A DNA stretch of 64,000 bases from Haloplanus sp. HW8-1 (GTDB lineage Archaea > Halobacteriota > Halobacteria > Halobacteriales > Haloferacaceae). The position numbers and the translations under genes are program-made. Under the pieces are notes generated by a model. That model did no database searches and was not told the DNA's origin. It was given only the letters and a program-made list of their open reading frames with translations. Where the stretch lies: contig NZ_CP098518.1 in the NCBI RefSeq assembly GCF_023703795.1, positions 2,294,001-2,358,000 of the forward strand, written 5' to 3'. This document shows positions 34,204 through 42,235 of this stretch, in pieces (within the stretch, counting starts at the first letter, position 1; the number at the start of each line of letters is the position of its first letter).

Positions 34204-36327
34204 TCAGTCCGCCGTCACGTCGCGGAGTGCGTCCCGCAGGTAGAGGACTGACTCGTAGCGGTCGGCCTTCTCCCTCGCGAGTGCGGTCAACAGGACGCCG
34301 TCCAGTGCGGACGGGAGATCCGCGACGTCGCTCGGGGGTGTCGGGTCCTCGTGCAGGACGCGGTGCATGACCTTGGCCGGCTTGCCCTCGAAGGGTGGTC
34401 GGCCCGTGAACAGTTCGTACAGTACGGCGCCGAGCTGGTAGACGTCGGTGATGTCGTCGACCGAGCCGAACTCGTCGTCGAACTGCTCGGGGGCGGCGTA
34501 CTGGGGGGACAGACCCTCGACGCTCTTCGAGTGTTCCAGCAGGTGTTTCGACAGGCCCCAGTCGGCGACCTTCGGCACGTCCCACGCGTCCTCGACCGAG
34601 CGAAACAGGACGTTTTCGGGCTTCAGGTCGAGGTGAGCGACCCCCATCCGGTGGGCATGACGCACGCCTTTGGTAATGCCGAGGGCAGTCCACAACGCCT
34701 GCTCGAACGGCAGGTCGCCGGCCCGGGTGCCGAGATGGCCGCCGTCCATGTACTCCATGGCGATCCACGGGAGCGGTTCGGCGCCGTAGTCGACGACGCC
34801 CACCACGTGGTCGTGGTCGTCGAGTTTGTCCCACGTTTCCGCCTCCGCCAGCAGTCGCTCCACCGCGTCCGTATGCAGGGTCCCCTGCATCCGGGGGCGC
34901 TTGATCGCCAGGGTCACGTCGCCGTCGGGCGTGGGCAGGGTCGCCTTCGTCACGTCGGCGTTGCCACCGCCGCCGATCGGTTCCTCGTCGGTCAGGGCGT
35001 CGTAGTCGACGCGAACGTCGGGCGCCCGCGGGATTCGCTCCGGTGGGCCGGGGCGGTCGGCTCCCGGCGCCTCGACGTCGGGACCGTCGTCGGCGGGGGT
35101 GGAGACAGCAGTGGTAGTGGTGTCAACGCCGGTAGCGTTTGCCTCCCCCTCCTCGTCGACTTCGGAACGGAGGTGTTCCAGTTCCTCTCTCGGCCACGAA
35201 GCGTCGTCTTGCGTATCTTCCCCGTCGTCCCGGATGCGCTCCGGAGCCGCTCGCTCATCGCCGCGGGAGAGGTCCGGGTCGTCGTCGCGTTCGTCACGGT
35301 TCCACCACCACAGGCCGGCACCGACAGCGGCGGCGCCCACCCCCGCCCCGGCGACGACCCCCGCGGCGGGGAAGCCACCGTCGGGGTCATCGCCGCTCGA
35401 CAGTGCCGGTGTCCGCGTCGCCATCGTCGACGTCGGCGTCGGCGTCGGTGTGGACGTCGCCGAGGCTGTCGCCGTTCGTTCGACGAAGAGGGCGACCACG
35501 TCGCCGCTCGCCCCGTCGGAGACGCGGATCGTGTAGGTCGCCGGCACGGCGTCGGCCGGCGTTTCGAGGGTCGTCCGCCACCGTCCCGCGTCGTCCCAGT
35601 CGGTGACCCGTGCCTCCGAGACGGTCGTCCCTTCGTGATCGTTGAACGCGACCGTGATCGCGTTCCCGTCGAACCAGCGATTCGTCGTCCCTTCCACGAC
35701 CACCGCCGATCCCACCGGGACGGGGTTGATTCCGATCGCCTCCTCGCCCACGGGATAGACGTTCTCGACGACGGTGTCCGCCCGACGGTGTCGGAACGCC
35801 GACGTGTTCATCAGGTCGTCACTCCCCGCCTCGCTGACCGTCGCGTTGACGAGTCGAGCCCTGACCTGATCGCCGGAGAGGTCCGCGGAGAGATCGTCGA
35901 GATAGGCTTCGAGCGAGTCGCCACCGTCGCCCCCGCCGATCCACGCGGGGTTCGACCCGTCACCGAGGTTCCCGTCGGCTCCCTCGGAGAGGACGCTCGC
36001 GCTGATCCGTCCCTCGCCGACCGAACCGACGGTCACCTCGGTTTCGAACGTCCGGTCAGTCACGGGAGCGACCGTCAGCGACCGACTGCCGTCCTCGCCG
36101 CCGACGACGATCGCAACCTCGTCGACGACCCCACCCGTCTCCCCGCTGACCGAGAAGGTGCCGTCCGGGACGGCGACCTGTCCGTCGACGGTGCTGAACG
36201 AGGCGGACAGGCTCGGCGTCGCGCCGTCCTGTGCCTCCACGCCCGCGGTACCGGTCACCGCCGTCGCCCCGACGACCATCCCCCCGACTGCTCGCAGCGT
36301 CGCCCGCCGCGTCCACGATGCGTCCAT
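34204..36327 (-). CDS. Receptor-like Ser/Thr kinase with surface-glycoprotein-like ectodomain
   Basis: 707 aa. Tat-like signal (RRATLRAVGG, residues 7-16); an ectodomain to about 290 that has no PQQ repeats and instead resembles haloarchaeal surface-glycoprotein (BGTF-type) modules (VVVEGTTNRWFDGNAITVAF); a Thr/Pro/Ser stalk; a membrane span near 312-335; then an acidic juxtamembrane region with SWPREELEHLRSEVDEEG. Kinase from about 445: IGGGGNADVTKA, LAIKRPR, HLDLKPEN (about 562), ADWG, YAAPE. CTTATC 26-31 bases upstream supports ATG 36327 and a leaderless transcript. The kinase DNA is nearly identical to that of the next gene. Confidence 0.87.
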   Translation of the reverse strand: MDASWTRRATLRAVGGMVVGATAVTGTAGVEAQDGATPSLSASFSTVDGQVAVPDGTFSVSGETGGVVDEVAIVVGGEDGSRSLTVAPVTDRTFETEVTVGSVGEGRISASVLSEGADGNLGDGSNPAWIGGGDGGDSLEAYLDDLSADLSGDQVRARLVNATVSEAGSDDLMNTSAFRHRRADTVVENVYPVGEEAIGINPVPVGSAVVVEGTTNRWFDGNAITVAFNDHEGTTVSEARVTDWDDAGRWRTTLETPADAVPATYTIRVSDGASGDVVALFVERTATASATSTPTPTPTSTMATRTPALSSGDDPDGGFPAAGVVAGAGVGAAAVGAGLWWWNRDERDDDPDLSRGDERAAPERIRDDGEDTQDDASWPREELEHLRSEVDEEGEANATGVDTTTTAVSTPADDGPDVEAPGADRPGPPERIPRAPDVRVDYDALTDEEPIGGGGNADVTKATLPTPDGDVTLAIKRPRMQGTLHTDAVERLLAEAETWDKLDDHDHVVGVVDYGAEPLPWIAMEYMDGGHLGTRAGDLPFEQALWTALGITKGVRHAHRMGVAHLDLKPENVLFRSVEDAWDVPKVADWGLSKHLLEHSKSVEGLSPQYAAPEQFDDEFGSVDDITDVYQLGAVLYELFTGRPPFEGKPAKVMHRVLHEDPTPPSDVADLPSALDGVLLTALAREKADRYESVLYLRDALRDVTAD

Positions 36328-36352
36328 CGTACACGAAACTTCGCAGGACCCC

Positions 36353-36358
36353 GATAAG
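36353..36358 (-). promoter_or_regulatory. TATA-like element of the 707-aa kinase gene
   Basis: CTTATC on the minus strand, 26-31 bases upstream of ATG 36327, lying in the 64-base gap after the end of the 844-codon-frame kinase gene. Confidence 0.4.
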
Positions 36359-36391
36359 TGATTCGACGACGCGCCGGTCCCGCCTTCGGCG

Positions 36392-38914
36392 TCAGTCCGC
36401 CACCACGTCCCGCAACCCGTCCCGGAGGTACAGCACGGACTCGTACCGGTCCTGCTTGTCCGTTTCGAGAGCCGTCAGCAACACGTCGTCCAGCGCCGCC
36501 GGTACGTCGGCCACCTCGCTCGGGGGCGTCGGATCCTCGTGCAGGACGCGGTGCATCGTTTTCGCGGGCTTTCCCTCGAACGGCGGGGCGCCGGTGAACA
36601 GTTCGTACAACACGACACCCAACTGGTAGACGTCGGTGATGTCGTCGACCGAGCCGAACTCGTCGTCGAACTGCTCGGGGGCGGCGTACTGGGGAGAGAG
36701 TCCCTCGACGCTCTTCGAGTGTTCCAGCAGGTGTTTCGACAGGCCCCAGTCGGCGACCTTCGGCACGTCCCACGCGTCCTCGACCGACCGGAAGAGGACG
36801 TTCGCGGGTTTCAGATCGAGGTGGGCGACCCCGCGGCGGTGGGCGTGACGCACGCCTTTGGTAATGCCGAGGGCAGTCCACAACGCCTGCTCGAAGTCGA
36901 GGTCGCCGGCCCGGGTGCCGAGATGGCCGGCGTCCATGTACTCCATGGCGATCCACGGGAGCGGTTCGGCGCCGTAGTCGACGACGCCCACCACGTGGTC
37001 GTGGTCGTCGAGTTTGTCCCACGTCTCGGCCTCCGTCAGCAACCGCTCGACCGCGTCCGTGTGGAGCGTCCCCGACATCCGGGGAACCTTGATCGCCAGC
37101 GTCACGTCGCCGTCCGGCGTGGGCAGGGTCGCCTTCGTCACGTCGGCGTTGCCACCGCCGCCGATGGGTTCCTCGTCGGTCAGGGCGTCGTAGTCGACGC
37201 TCACGTCGGGCGCCCGCGGGATCGACTCGGGTGGCCCGAGACGGTCCCCACCCTCGGACGCCGCCAGCGGGTCCCGCCGTCGTCGATCGGCCGCCTCTCG
37301 GCGGGCGTCGAACCCCGCCTCGGCCGCCCGGTCGGTCAGCGCGTCCGCGCGGGCCACCGCCTCCCGGGCGTCGTCGAGGGTCGTCGCCTCGGCTTCGAGG
37401 CTGTCGCCGGCGTCGATTGCGCCGGAGGCGGGATCGGGGTTCGTCTCCGCATCGGCGTCGGACACTCCTTCGCCAGCCTCACCCGCCGTCCCGGTACTGC
37501 CTCCCTCGTCCGCGTCGGCCCGGAGGCGTTCGACGTCCTCCTCGGGCCACGAAACCCCGTCCGGTTCTCCCTCGTCGCCGTCGTCCCGGATGCGCTCCAG
37601 CGCCGTCGGTCGGTCGTCGTCGCGAACGGCGGGCGGTTCGTCCCCGCCACCGTCCCGGCGCCGATGTCGATACCACAGCGCACCCCCGGTGAGCGCGGCG
37701 GTCGACCCGAAGGCCGACATGGCGATGACCGGCCACCTGCGTTCGAGGAACAGTTCCGCTCGCGCGTCCGCAACCGGCAGGTCGACGGCCGCGGAGGCGA
37801 CCCGTTCGCTCCCGGCCTCCAGCGCGTACAGGTGGCCGTCGGCACTCGACACGTAGACGCGCCCGCCGGCGACGGCCGGCGAGCGAAGCCAGTCCCCCGC
37901 CTCGAAGCGCCAGCGCTCCGTGCCGTCGGCCGCGTTCAGCGCGTACAGGTGCCGGGTCCCTCCGACGTAGACGGTGCCGTCGACCACCGCGGGCTTCCCG
38001 ATGATCCCGTCCGTCCCGAACGACCAGCGCTCCGTGCCGTCGGCCGCGCTCAGCGCGCTCACGCCGCCGCCACGCTCGACGTAGACGGTGCCGTCGGCCA
38101 CCGACGGAGACGGATACCCGCGGTCCGTCTCGACGCTCCACCGCTCGCTCCCGTCGGCGGCATCCAGCGCGTACAGGGGGGACTCGTAGCCGCCGACGTA
38201 GACGACGCCGTTCGCCACCGCCGGCGTCCCCACGCCGCTGCCGACGGCGAAGCGCCACCGCTCGCTCCCGTCGGCCGTGGCGAGGGCGTACAGGGTGTCG
38301 TCGTCGCTGCCGACGTAGACCGTGTCGCTCGCCACCGCCGGCACCGAACGCACCGTTTCGTCCGTCGGGAAGCGCCACCGCAGGCTCCCGTCGGCGGCGG
38401 CGAGTGCGTACACGTCGCTGGCCGATCCCCCGACCAGCACGGTATCGCCGGCGACGGTCGGCCCCGCGGTGATCGAATCGTCGGTCGAAAATCGCCAGCG
38501 CTCCGTGCCGTCACCCGCGCTCAGCGCGTACACCCTGTCCCCTCGCCCGACGTAGACGGTGCCGTCGACCACCGCCGGCGACACCACCTCGTCCTCGCCG
38601 CCGAAGCGCCAGCGCTCCGTACCGTCGGCCGCGTCGAGCGCCCGTAGCCCGTCCAGGCTCTCGACGTAGACGGTGCCGTCGGCCACCACTGCCGATCCGG
38701 GCCCGTCCAGTCCGACCCGCCACGCCTCGCGGACTCCCTCGACGGGACCGGTGTTCCCCGGCACGTTCCCCGTGTTCGCCGCGCCGCCACCGAACTGTGG
38801 CCACGACTCGCCGGTCTGGGCCGTGCCGACTCTCGCCGTCCCGGTCACCACTCCTCCGAGGACTGTCCCGCCGATCGTTCGCAACACTCCCCGGCGTGTC
38901 CGCCCCTCGGCCAT
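36392..38914 (-). CDS. Receptor-like Ser/Thr kinase with PQQ-type beta-propeller ectodomain (locus 2)
   Basis: 840 aa from ATG 38914, chosen over 38926 because the TATA element at 38941-38947 lies 27 bases upstream. Order: Tat signal (TRRGVLRTIGG); PQQ-type repeats with VDGTVYVG and ALDAADGTERWRF to about 365; membrane span near 400 (WPVIAMSAFGSTAALTGGAL); a long acidic juxtamembrane linker sharing SWPEEDVERLRADADEGG with the neighbouring kinase; kinase from about 580 with IGGGGNADVTKA, LAIKVPR, HLDLKPAN (about 700), ADWG, YAAPE. An outside propeller and inside kinase are predicted. Ligand unknown. Confidence 0.88.
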   Translation of the reverse strand: MAEGRTRRGVLRTIGGTVLGGVVTGTARVGTAQTGESWPQFGGGAANTGNVPGNTGPVEGVREAWRVGLDGPGSAVVADGTVYVESLDGLRALDAADGTERWRFGGEDEVVSPAVVDGTVYVGRGDRVYALSAGDGTERWRFSTDDSITAGPTVAGDTVLVGGSASDVYALAAADGSLRWRFPTDETVRSVPAVASDTVYVGSDDDTLYALATADGSERWRFAVGSGVGTPAVANGVVYVGGYESPLYALDAADGSERWSVETDRGYPSPSVADGTVYVERGGGVSALSAADGTERWSFGTDGIIGKPAVVDGTVYVGGTRHLYALNAADGTERWRFEAGDWLRSPAVAGGRVYVSSADGHLYALEAGSERVASAAVDLPVADARAELFLERRWPVIAMSAFGSTAALTGGALWYRHRRRDGGGDEPPAVRDDDRPTALERIRDDGDEGEPDGVSWPEEDVERLRADADEGGSTGTAGEAGEGVSDADAETNPDPASGAIDAGDSLEAEATTLDDAREAVARADALTDRAAEAGFDARREAADRRRRDPLAASEGGDRLGPPESIPRAPDVSVDYDALTDEEPIGGGGNADVTKATLPTPDGDVTLAIKVPRMSGTLHTDAVERLLTEAETWDKLDDHDHVVGVVDYGAEPLPWIAMEYMDAGHLGTRAGDLDFEQALWTALGITKGVRHAHRRGVAHLDLKPANVLFRSVEDAWDVPKVADWGLSKHLLEHSKSVEGLSPQYAAPEQFDDEFGSVDDITDVYQLGVVLYELFTGAPPFEGKPAKTMHRVLHEDPTPPSEVADVPAALDDVLLTALETDKQDRYESVLYLRDGLRDVVAD

Positions 38915-38940
38915 CGATACTGGCACCCTGTCCCACGTCG

Positions 38941-38947
38941 ATAATAA
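38941..38947 (-). promoter_or_regulatory. TATA box of the 840-aa kinase gene
   Basis: TTATTAT on the minus strand, 27-33 bases before ATG 38914. It decides the start, since a protein starting at 38926 would begin upstream of the expected transcription start. Confidence 0.55.
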
Positions 38948-38958
38948 GTCCTCGCCCG

Positions 38959-41058
38959 CTACTCCTCGACGATACTGCTCCCACCCGGCGGCAGGAACTC
39001 CTGAATCCTGTCGGGGCTCGCCACTTTCCGGAGGAACGACTGGTCCGCGAACCGCTCCTTGAACTCCCGGTAACAGCGCTTGGCGGCGTCGTTCTGGGCG
39101 AACTTCCCGGGTTCGAGGCGGAGCGTCGTCGCCGCCTTCGGTTCGATCGCCGACGGCGGCCCGCCGATCACCCGCGTCTCCGGTTCACACTGGATCCCCA
39201 CCGAAACGCTCGCGGAGACGTCACGGAAGTACGTGCGATCGCCCCGGATGACGAACCCGCCTTTCTCGACGTACTCGCCGCTCTCGGGCGTCTTCGACAC
39301 CTGCTCGGGTTCGACCATGTAGGCGTCGCCGGCGAAGCGGCCGTCCTTCCAGACCGAGGAGTAGGAGACGGCGAACTGCGCGGCCTCGTGCAGACTCGTG
39401 TCGGGGAAGTCCACGTCCCGCGCCTTCTCGCTCGGCCCCGTCGCCTTCAGCAGCGTCACCGGGCCGCCGTGGGCCTCCGCGTGGAAAAAGCGGTCGTTGC
39501 CGTCCATGTACTTCTTGACGATGGCCTCGTTCTCGTCGGCGTTCCGGCCGCCGATGACGAGAAACCCGTCGCTCGTGTGGAACCAGCGGAAGTCCTCGTA
39601 CCAGTGTTCCGGCTGCTTGATCGGGACCGACGACATCGAAAGCCAGTCAACGTCGCGTGGTTCCTCGGGTTCGTCCTCGTCCTCGCCGTCCCCGTCGTCG
39701 GCCTCCCACTCATCGCGCCGCCGTTCGACCGCCGCCAGATCCTCGCGCGTGTTCTCGATGGCCGACAGCGCCCCCTCCTTTTTTTCTTCGACCCGTTTGG
39801 CCTCCTGATACCGCCGGTCAGCGTTTTTCTCGACGCCCATCGAGGGGTCGACCGGCACCTCGGTCCCGTCGAGGTCGACCGTCACCTCGCCCTCGACGGG
39901 ATCGACGTCCAGGACGGCTTCGGCGGCCGGAATCCCGCGCTCGGCGCCCGTCGCGAACGTCTCCTCGATCTCTTCCCACGGGACGCTCTCCTCGCGGGCC
40001 GCCCGCACCGTCGAGATTATCTCGTCGACGAGGTCGTAGTGGGCGTAGAGCGCTTCGGCGCGCTTCCGCTCGGCCGCGGCCTGCTCCTCGAACCCCTCGA
40101 TGGCCCCTTCCTGTTGTTCGATGATCCGCTGTTGTTTGGCGATTTCGGCCTCGAAATCCGGGCGTTCGGTCCCCGTGGTCTCCTCCTCGGGGTCGCGTTC
40201 GAGCCGGTAGAAGTAGTCGTCGAGGGCGGCGTTGAAGGAGTCGAACCCCTCCGCCGCCAGCCCCGAACGCTCCTCCAAGGGGAACGGCGTCGCGTCGACG
40301 ACGCGGTCGTCCTCGACGTACACCCGTGGGTCGAAGTCGCCCTCGCGGAGCCGGTCGGCCAGACGCCCGATGGCGTCGTAGAGGGCTTCGTACTCGGCCT
40401 CGCCGGCGTCGGCGATGTCGAGGGTCTTCTCGACGCCCGCCCGGGAACAGATCTCCTCGCCGTAGAGCCCCCCGAAGTTGAGCTGCGTGGCGAGGGTCCG
40501 CACCACGTCCGTGTCGGACTCCTCCATCCGCCGGACGAAGGCGTCGTACCCGACGGTCAGGGGGTCGACCCGCGAGTCCGGAAAGCCGTACTGCGAGCCG
40601 GGGGCGACCGTCCGCGATTTCAGCCGGACCGTCTCCAGGCTCCGAACCACCTCGCCGCTCTCGTCGAGGACCGCCGCGTTACCCTGGCCGAACAGTTCCG
40701 CGACGACCGTCGTGTCCTCGTCGTCGCGTTCGAACTCGAAGACGAGGATGCGGTCGAACTCGTACTGCTCGACGCCGGCGAAGTCGGCGCCGCTCAGTCG
40801 GTTCCGGAGCATCATCGCGAAGTTCGGCGGCCGCCCCGGCGCGTCCGCGACGTGTTCGGGGTCCGCGACGTGGGCGCGTTTCACGTCGCCCACCTCGATC
40901 AGCAACTCGACGCGGCCACGGTCGAAATCCCGCATCCGGAACCGCAGCATATCGTCGTCGTAGAGGTAGACCTTGTCGACTTTCGCCCCCTCGTATCGCC
41001 CGAGTTCGGTGACGAGGGCGGCCAGGTCGACGCTGGTCAGTTCCCGCTTCGCGTCCAT
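38959..41058 (-). CDS. rqcH: Ribosome rescue protein RqcH (NFACT family)
   Basis: 699-aa NFACT/Rqc2/FbpA-type protein that binds the large subunit with peptidyl-tRNA after ribosome splitting. NFACT-N begins MDAKRELTSVDLAALVTELG, with the Asp102-Arg103 pair in YEFDRIL that corresponds to the tRNA-contacting DR motif. HhH and long coiled-coil regions follow (about 250-440, EEQAAAERKRAEALYAHYD). NFACT-R contains SSVPIKQPEHWYEDFRWFHTSDGFLVIGGRN (quoted in part), ending SSIVEE. Functionally paired with pelota; the genes lie on the same strand flanking the kinase locus. Confidence 0.95.
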   Translation of the reverse strand: MDAKRELTSVDLAALVTELGRYEGAKVDKVYLYDDDMLRFRMRDFDRGRVELLIEVGDVKRAHVADPEHVADAPGRPPNFAMMLRNRLSGADFAGVEQYEFDRILVFEFERDDEDTTVVAELFGQGNAAVLDESGEVVRSLETVRLKSRTVAPGSQYGFPDSRVDPLTVGYDAFVRRMEESDTDVVRTLATQLNFGGLYGEEICSRAGVEKTLDIADAGEAEYEALYDAIGRLADRLREGDFDPRVYVEDDRVVDATPFPLEERSGLAAEGFDSFNAALDDYFYRLERDPEEETTGTERPDFEAEIAKQQRIIEQQEGAIEGFEEQAAAERKRAEALYAHYDLVDEIISTVRAAREESVPWEEIEETFATGAERGIPAAEAVLDVDPVEGEVTVDLDGTEVPVDPSMGVEKNADRRYQEAKRVEEKKEGALSAIENTREDLAAVERRRDEWEADDGDGEDEDEPEEPRDVDWLSMSSVPIKQPEHWYEDFRWFHTSDGFLVIGGRNADENEAIVKKYMDGNDRFFHAEAHGGPVTLLKATGPSEKARDVDFPDTSLHEAAQFAVSYSSVWKDGRFAGDAYMVEPEQVSKTPESGEYVEKGGFVIRGDRTYFRDVSASVSVGIQCEPETRVIGGPPSAIEPKAATTLRLEPGKFAQNDAAKRCYREFKERFADQSFLRKVASPDRIQEFLPPGGSSIVEE

Positions 41059-41120
41059 ACCCTCACTTTTTTCCGGGGCCGAAAAGGCGTGTCGTTGTGA
41101 GACGACTTCCCGATCCCGGC

Positions 41121-41930
41121 TTAGCTGCGGCGGCGGCCGGCCAGCGCGCCGGCACCGACCAGCGCGACCAGCGCCGCGACCGGGCCGAAGCCCCCGCCGT
41201 CACCGGCCGTGGTCTCGACGGTCGGGGTGTCGGTCGCGGTGGCCCGCGGCGTGGGGTCCGGGGTCGCCGTCGCGGTCGGTCGGGGTGTCGCGGTCGGCTC
41301 CGGCGTGGCGGTGGCCGTCGCGGTCGGCTGGGGCGTCGCCGTCGTGTCCGGCTGTACCACCGCGAACAGGGAGAATCCTGGCGTCTCGGCGACCACGGTG
41401 ACCGTCTCCTCGCCGCGGCGGACAACCGACGTGTCGAGCCGTTCCGGCGGATTCGTCCCGCTCACTCGGACGATCCGGAGTCCCTCTGCCGTCGCTTCGT
41501 TCGCTTCGAGCAACTCCCGCGGGAGCGTGATCTTCACCCGGGGATCCCGCTCGTAGGCCAGATCGGGGGTGCTGATCTCGACGATCGCCAGGTCCTCACC
41601 CTCCGGGGCCGGAACGCCGGCCGGGAACGTCTCGACCGGTTCGATGGCGAAGGCGCCGGTCGTCGGTTCGTCGAACTCGACCGTCGCCCGTTCCGCGTTC
41701 GCCCGGAAGAACGTCTCCGTCACGCTCGTCTCCGCGACGACCATGGTGCCGTCGCCGCCGCCCCTGGCGATGCCGCCGTCGACGGACATCTCGACCGTCC
41801 CACGGGCGTCACTCGCGTCGGTGTTCGCGTCCGCCGCCGTTCCGGCCACCGCGACCGGCGCGGCGAGAGCCGATACCACGATCACGACCGCCAGCGCCGC
41901 CGCTGGCGGGCCGATACGTACTCCGAACAT
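41121..41930 (-). CDS. Secreted surface protein with PGF-pre-PGF-like domain and PGF-CTERM-like anchor
   Basis: 269 aa. Sec-type signal (residues 10-30); a middle region whose ITLPRELLEAN... and TVVAETPGFSLFAVV resemble the PGF-pre-PGF domain; a Thr/Pro/Ala stalk with repeats such as TATATATPEPTATPRP (about 200-240); and a C-terminal GGFGPVAALVALVGAGALAG followed by RRRS, the layout of archaeosortase-processed PGF-CTERM anchors. Here the motif is GGF, not PGF, so processing is uncertain. Probably an O-glycosylated cell-surface protein. Confidence 0.75.
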   Translation of the reverse strand: MFGVRIGPPAAALAVVIVVSALAAPVAVAGTAADANTDASDARGTVEMSVDGGIARGGGDGTMVVAETSVTETFFRANAERATVEFDEPTTGAFAIEPVETFPAGVPAPEGEDLAIVEISTPDLAYERDPRVKITLPRELLEANEATAEGLRIVRVSGTNPPERLDTSVVRRGEETVTVVAETPGFSLFAVVQPDTTATPQPTATATATPEPTATPRPTATATPDPTPRATATDTPTVETTAGDGGGFGPVAALVALVGAGALAGRRRS

Positions 41931-42019
41931 GATCTCAGCCTCGTTTCCACTCGACGCTACCGGTGCGCTCCGCTGGGGACCGATTCACGGTCGGACGACG
42001 TGTCTCCGCACACGAGTAT

Positions 42020-42037
42020 CCTGTGTCACTACACAGG
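42020..42037. promoter_or_regulatory. Perfect 7-base inverted repeat, candidate operator
   Basis: CCTGTGT-CACT-ACACAGG, with imperfect extension (GTAT outside left, GGTAT right). It lies about 90 bases upstream of the surface protein start and 200 bases before the kinase start, so it could serve either gene. Confidence 0.35.
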
Positions 42038-42207
42038 GGTATCCGGCCGTTCGCTCCGTCGCCTCGCGGTCGGCGGTCGGGACCGTCCCGTCCGGTGTCC
42101 GAGGAACCACCGCCGATCCTCCGGCGGCGATCCGGGGTGCCGGCGCGGTGCAGCGGACGGCGACGGCTCGGTGGCTCACGCAGGGTCGTCGACCGAGGAC
42201 ACAGGAA

Positions 42208-42214
42208 CTATATC
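42208..42214 (+). promoter_or_regulatory. TATA box of the acid-sugar kinase operon
   Basis: CTATATC lies 22-28 bases upstream of ATG 42236, consistent with a leaderless dtnK-pdxA2 transcript. Confidence 0.5.
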
Positions 42215-42235
42215 ACGGCTTGCGCATCCCGAGAT

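Larger units (their letters stand above)
41931..42235. other. Divergent promoter region
   Basis: About 305 bases between the surface protein and acid-sugar kinase genes, without a credible gene. It contains the inverted repeat at 42020-42037 and the TATA box at 42208-42214. Confidence 0.45.

Noticed and set aside
34351-36357. 668-aa open frame on the plus strand opposite the 707-aa kinase
   Set aside because: Mirror frame of high-GC coding DNA; the minus strand has the Tat signal, span and full kinase motifs, the plus frame has none.
36539-38647. 702-aa plus-strand frame opposite the 840-aa kinase
   Set aside because: Antisense shadow; composition (HRRRHHxV blocks) is typical of reverse-frame reading of PQQ repeats.
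38797-41100. 767-aa plus-strand frame opposite rqcH
   Set aside because: Antisense shadow; rqcH is unambiguous on the minus strand.
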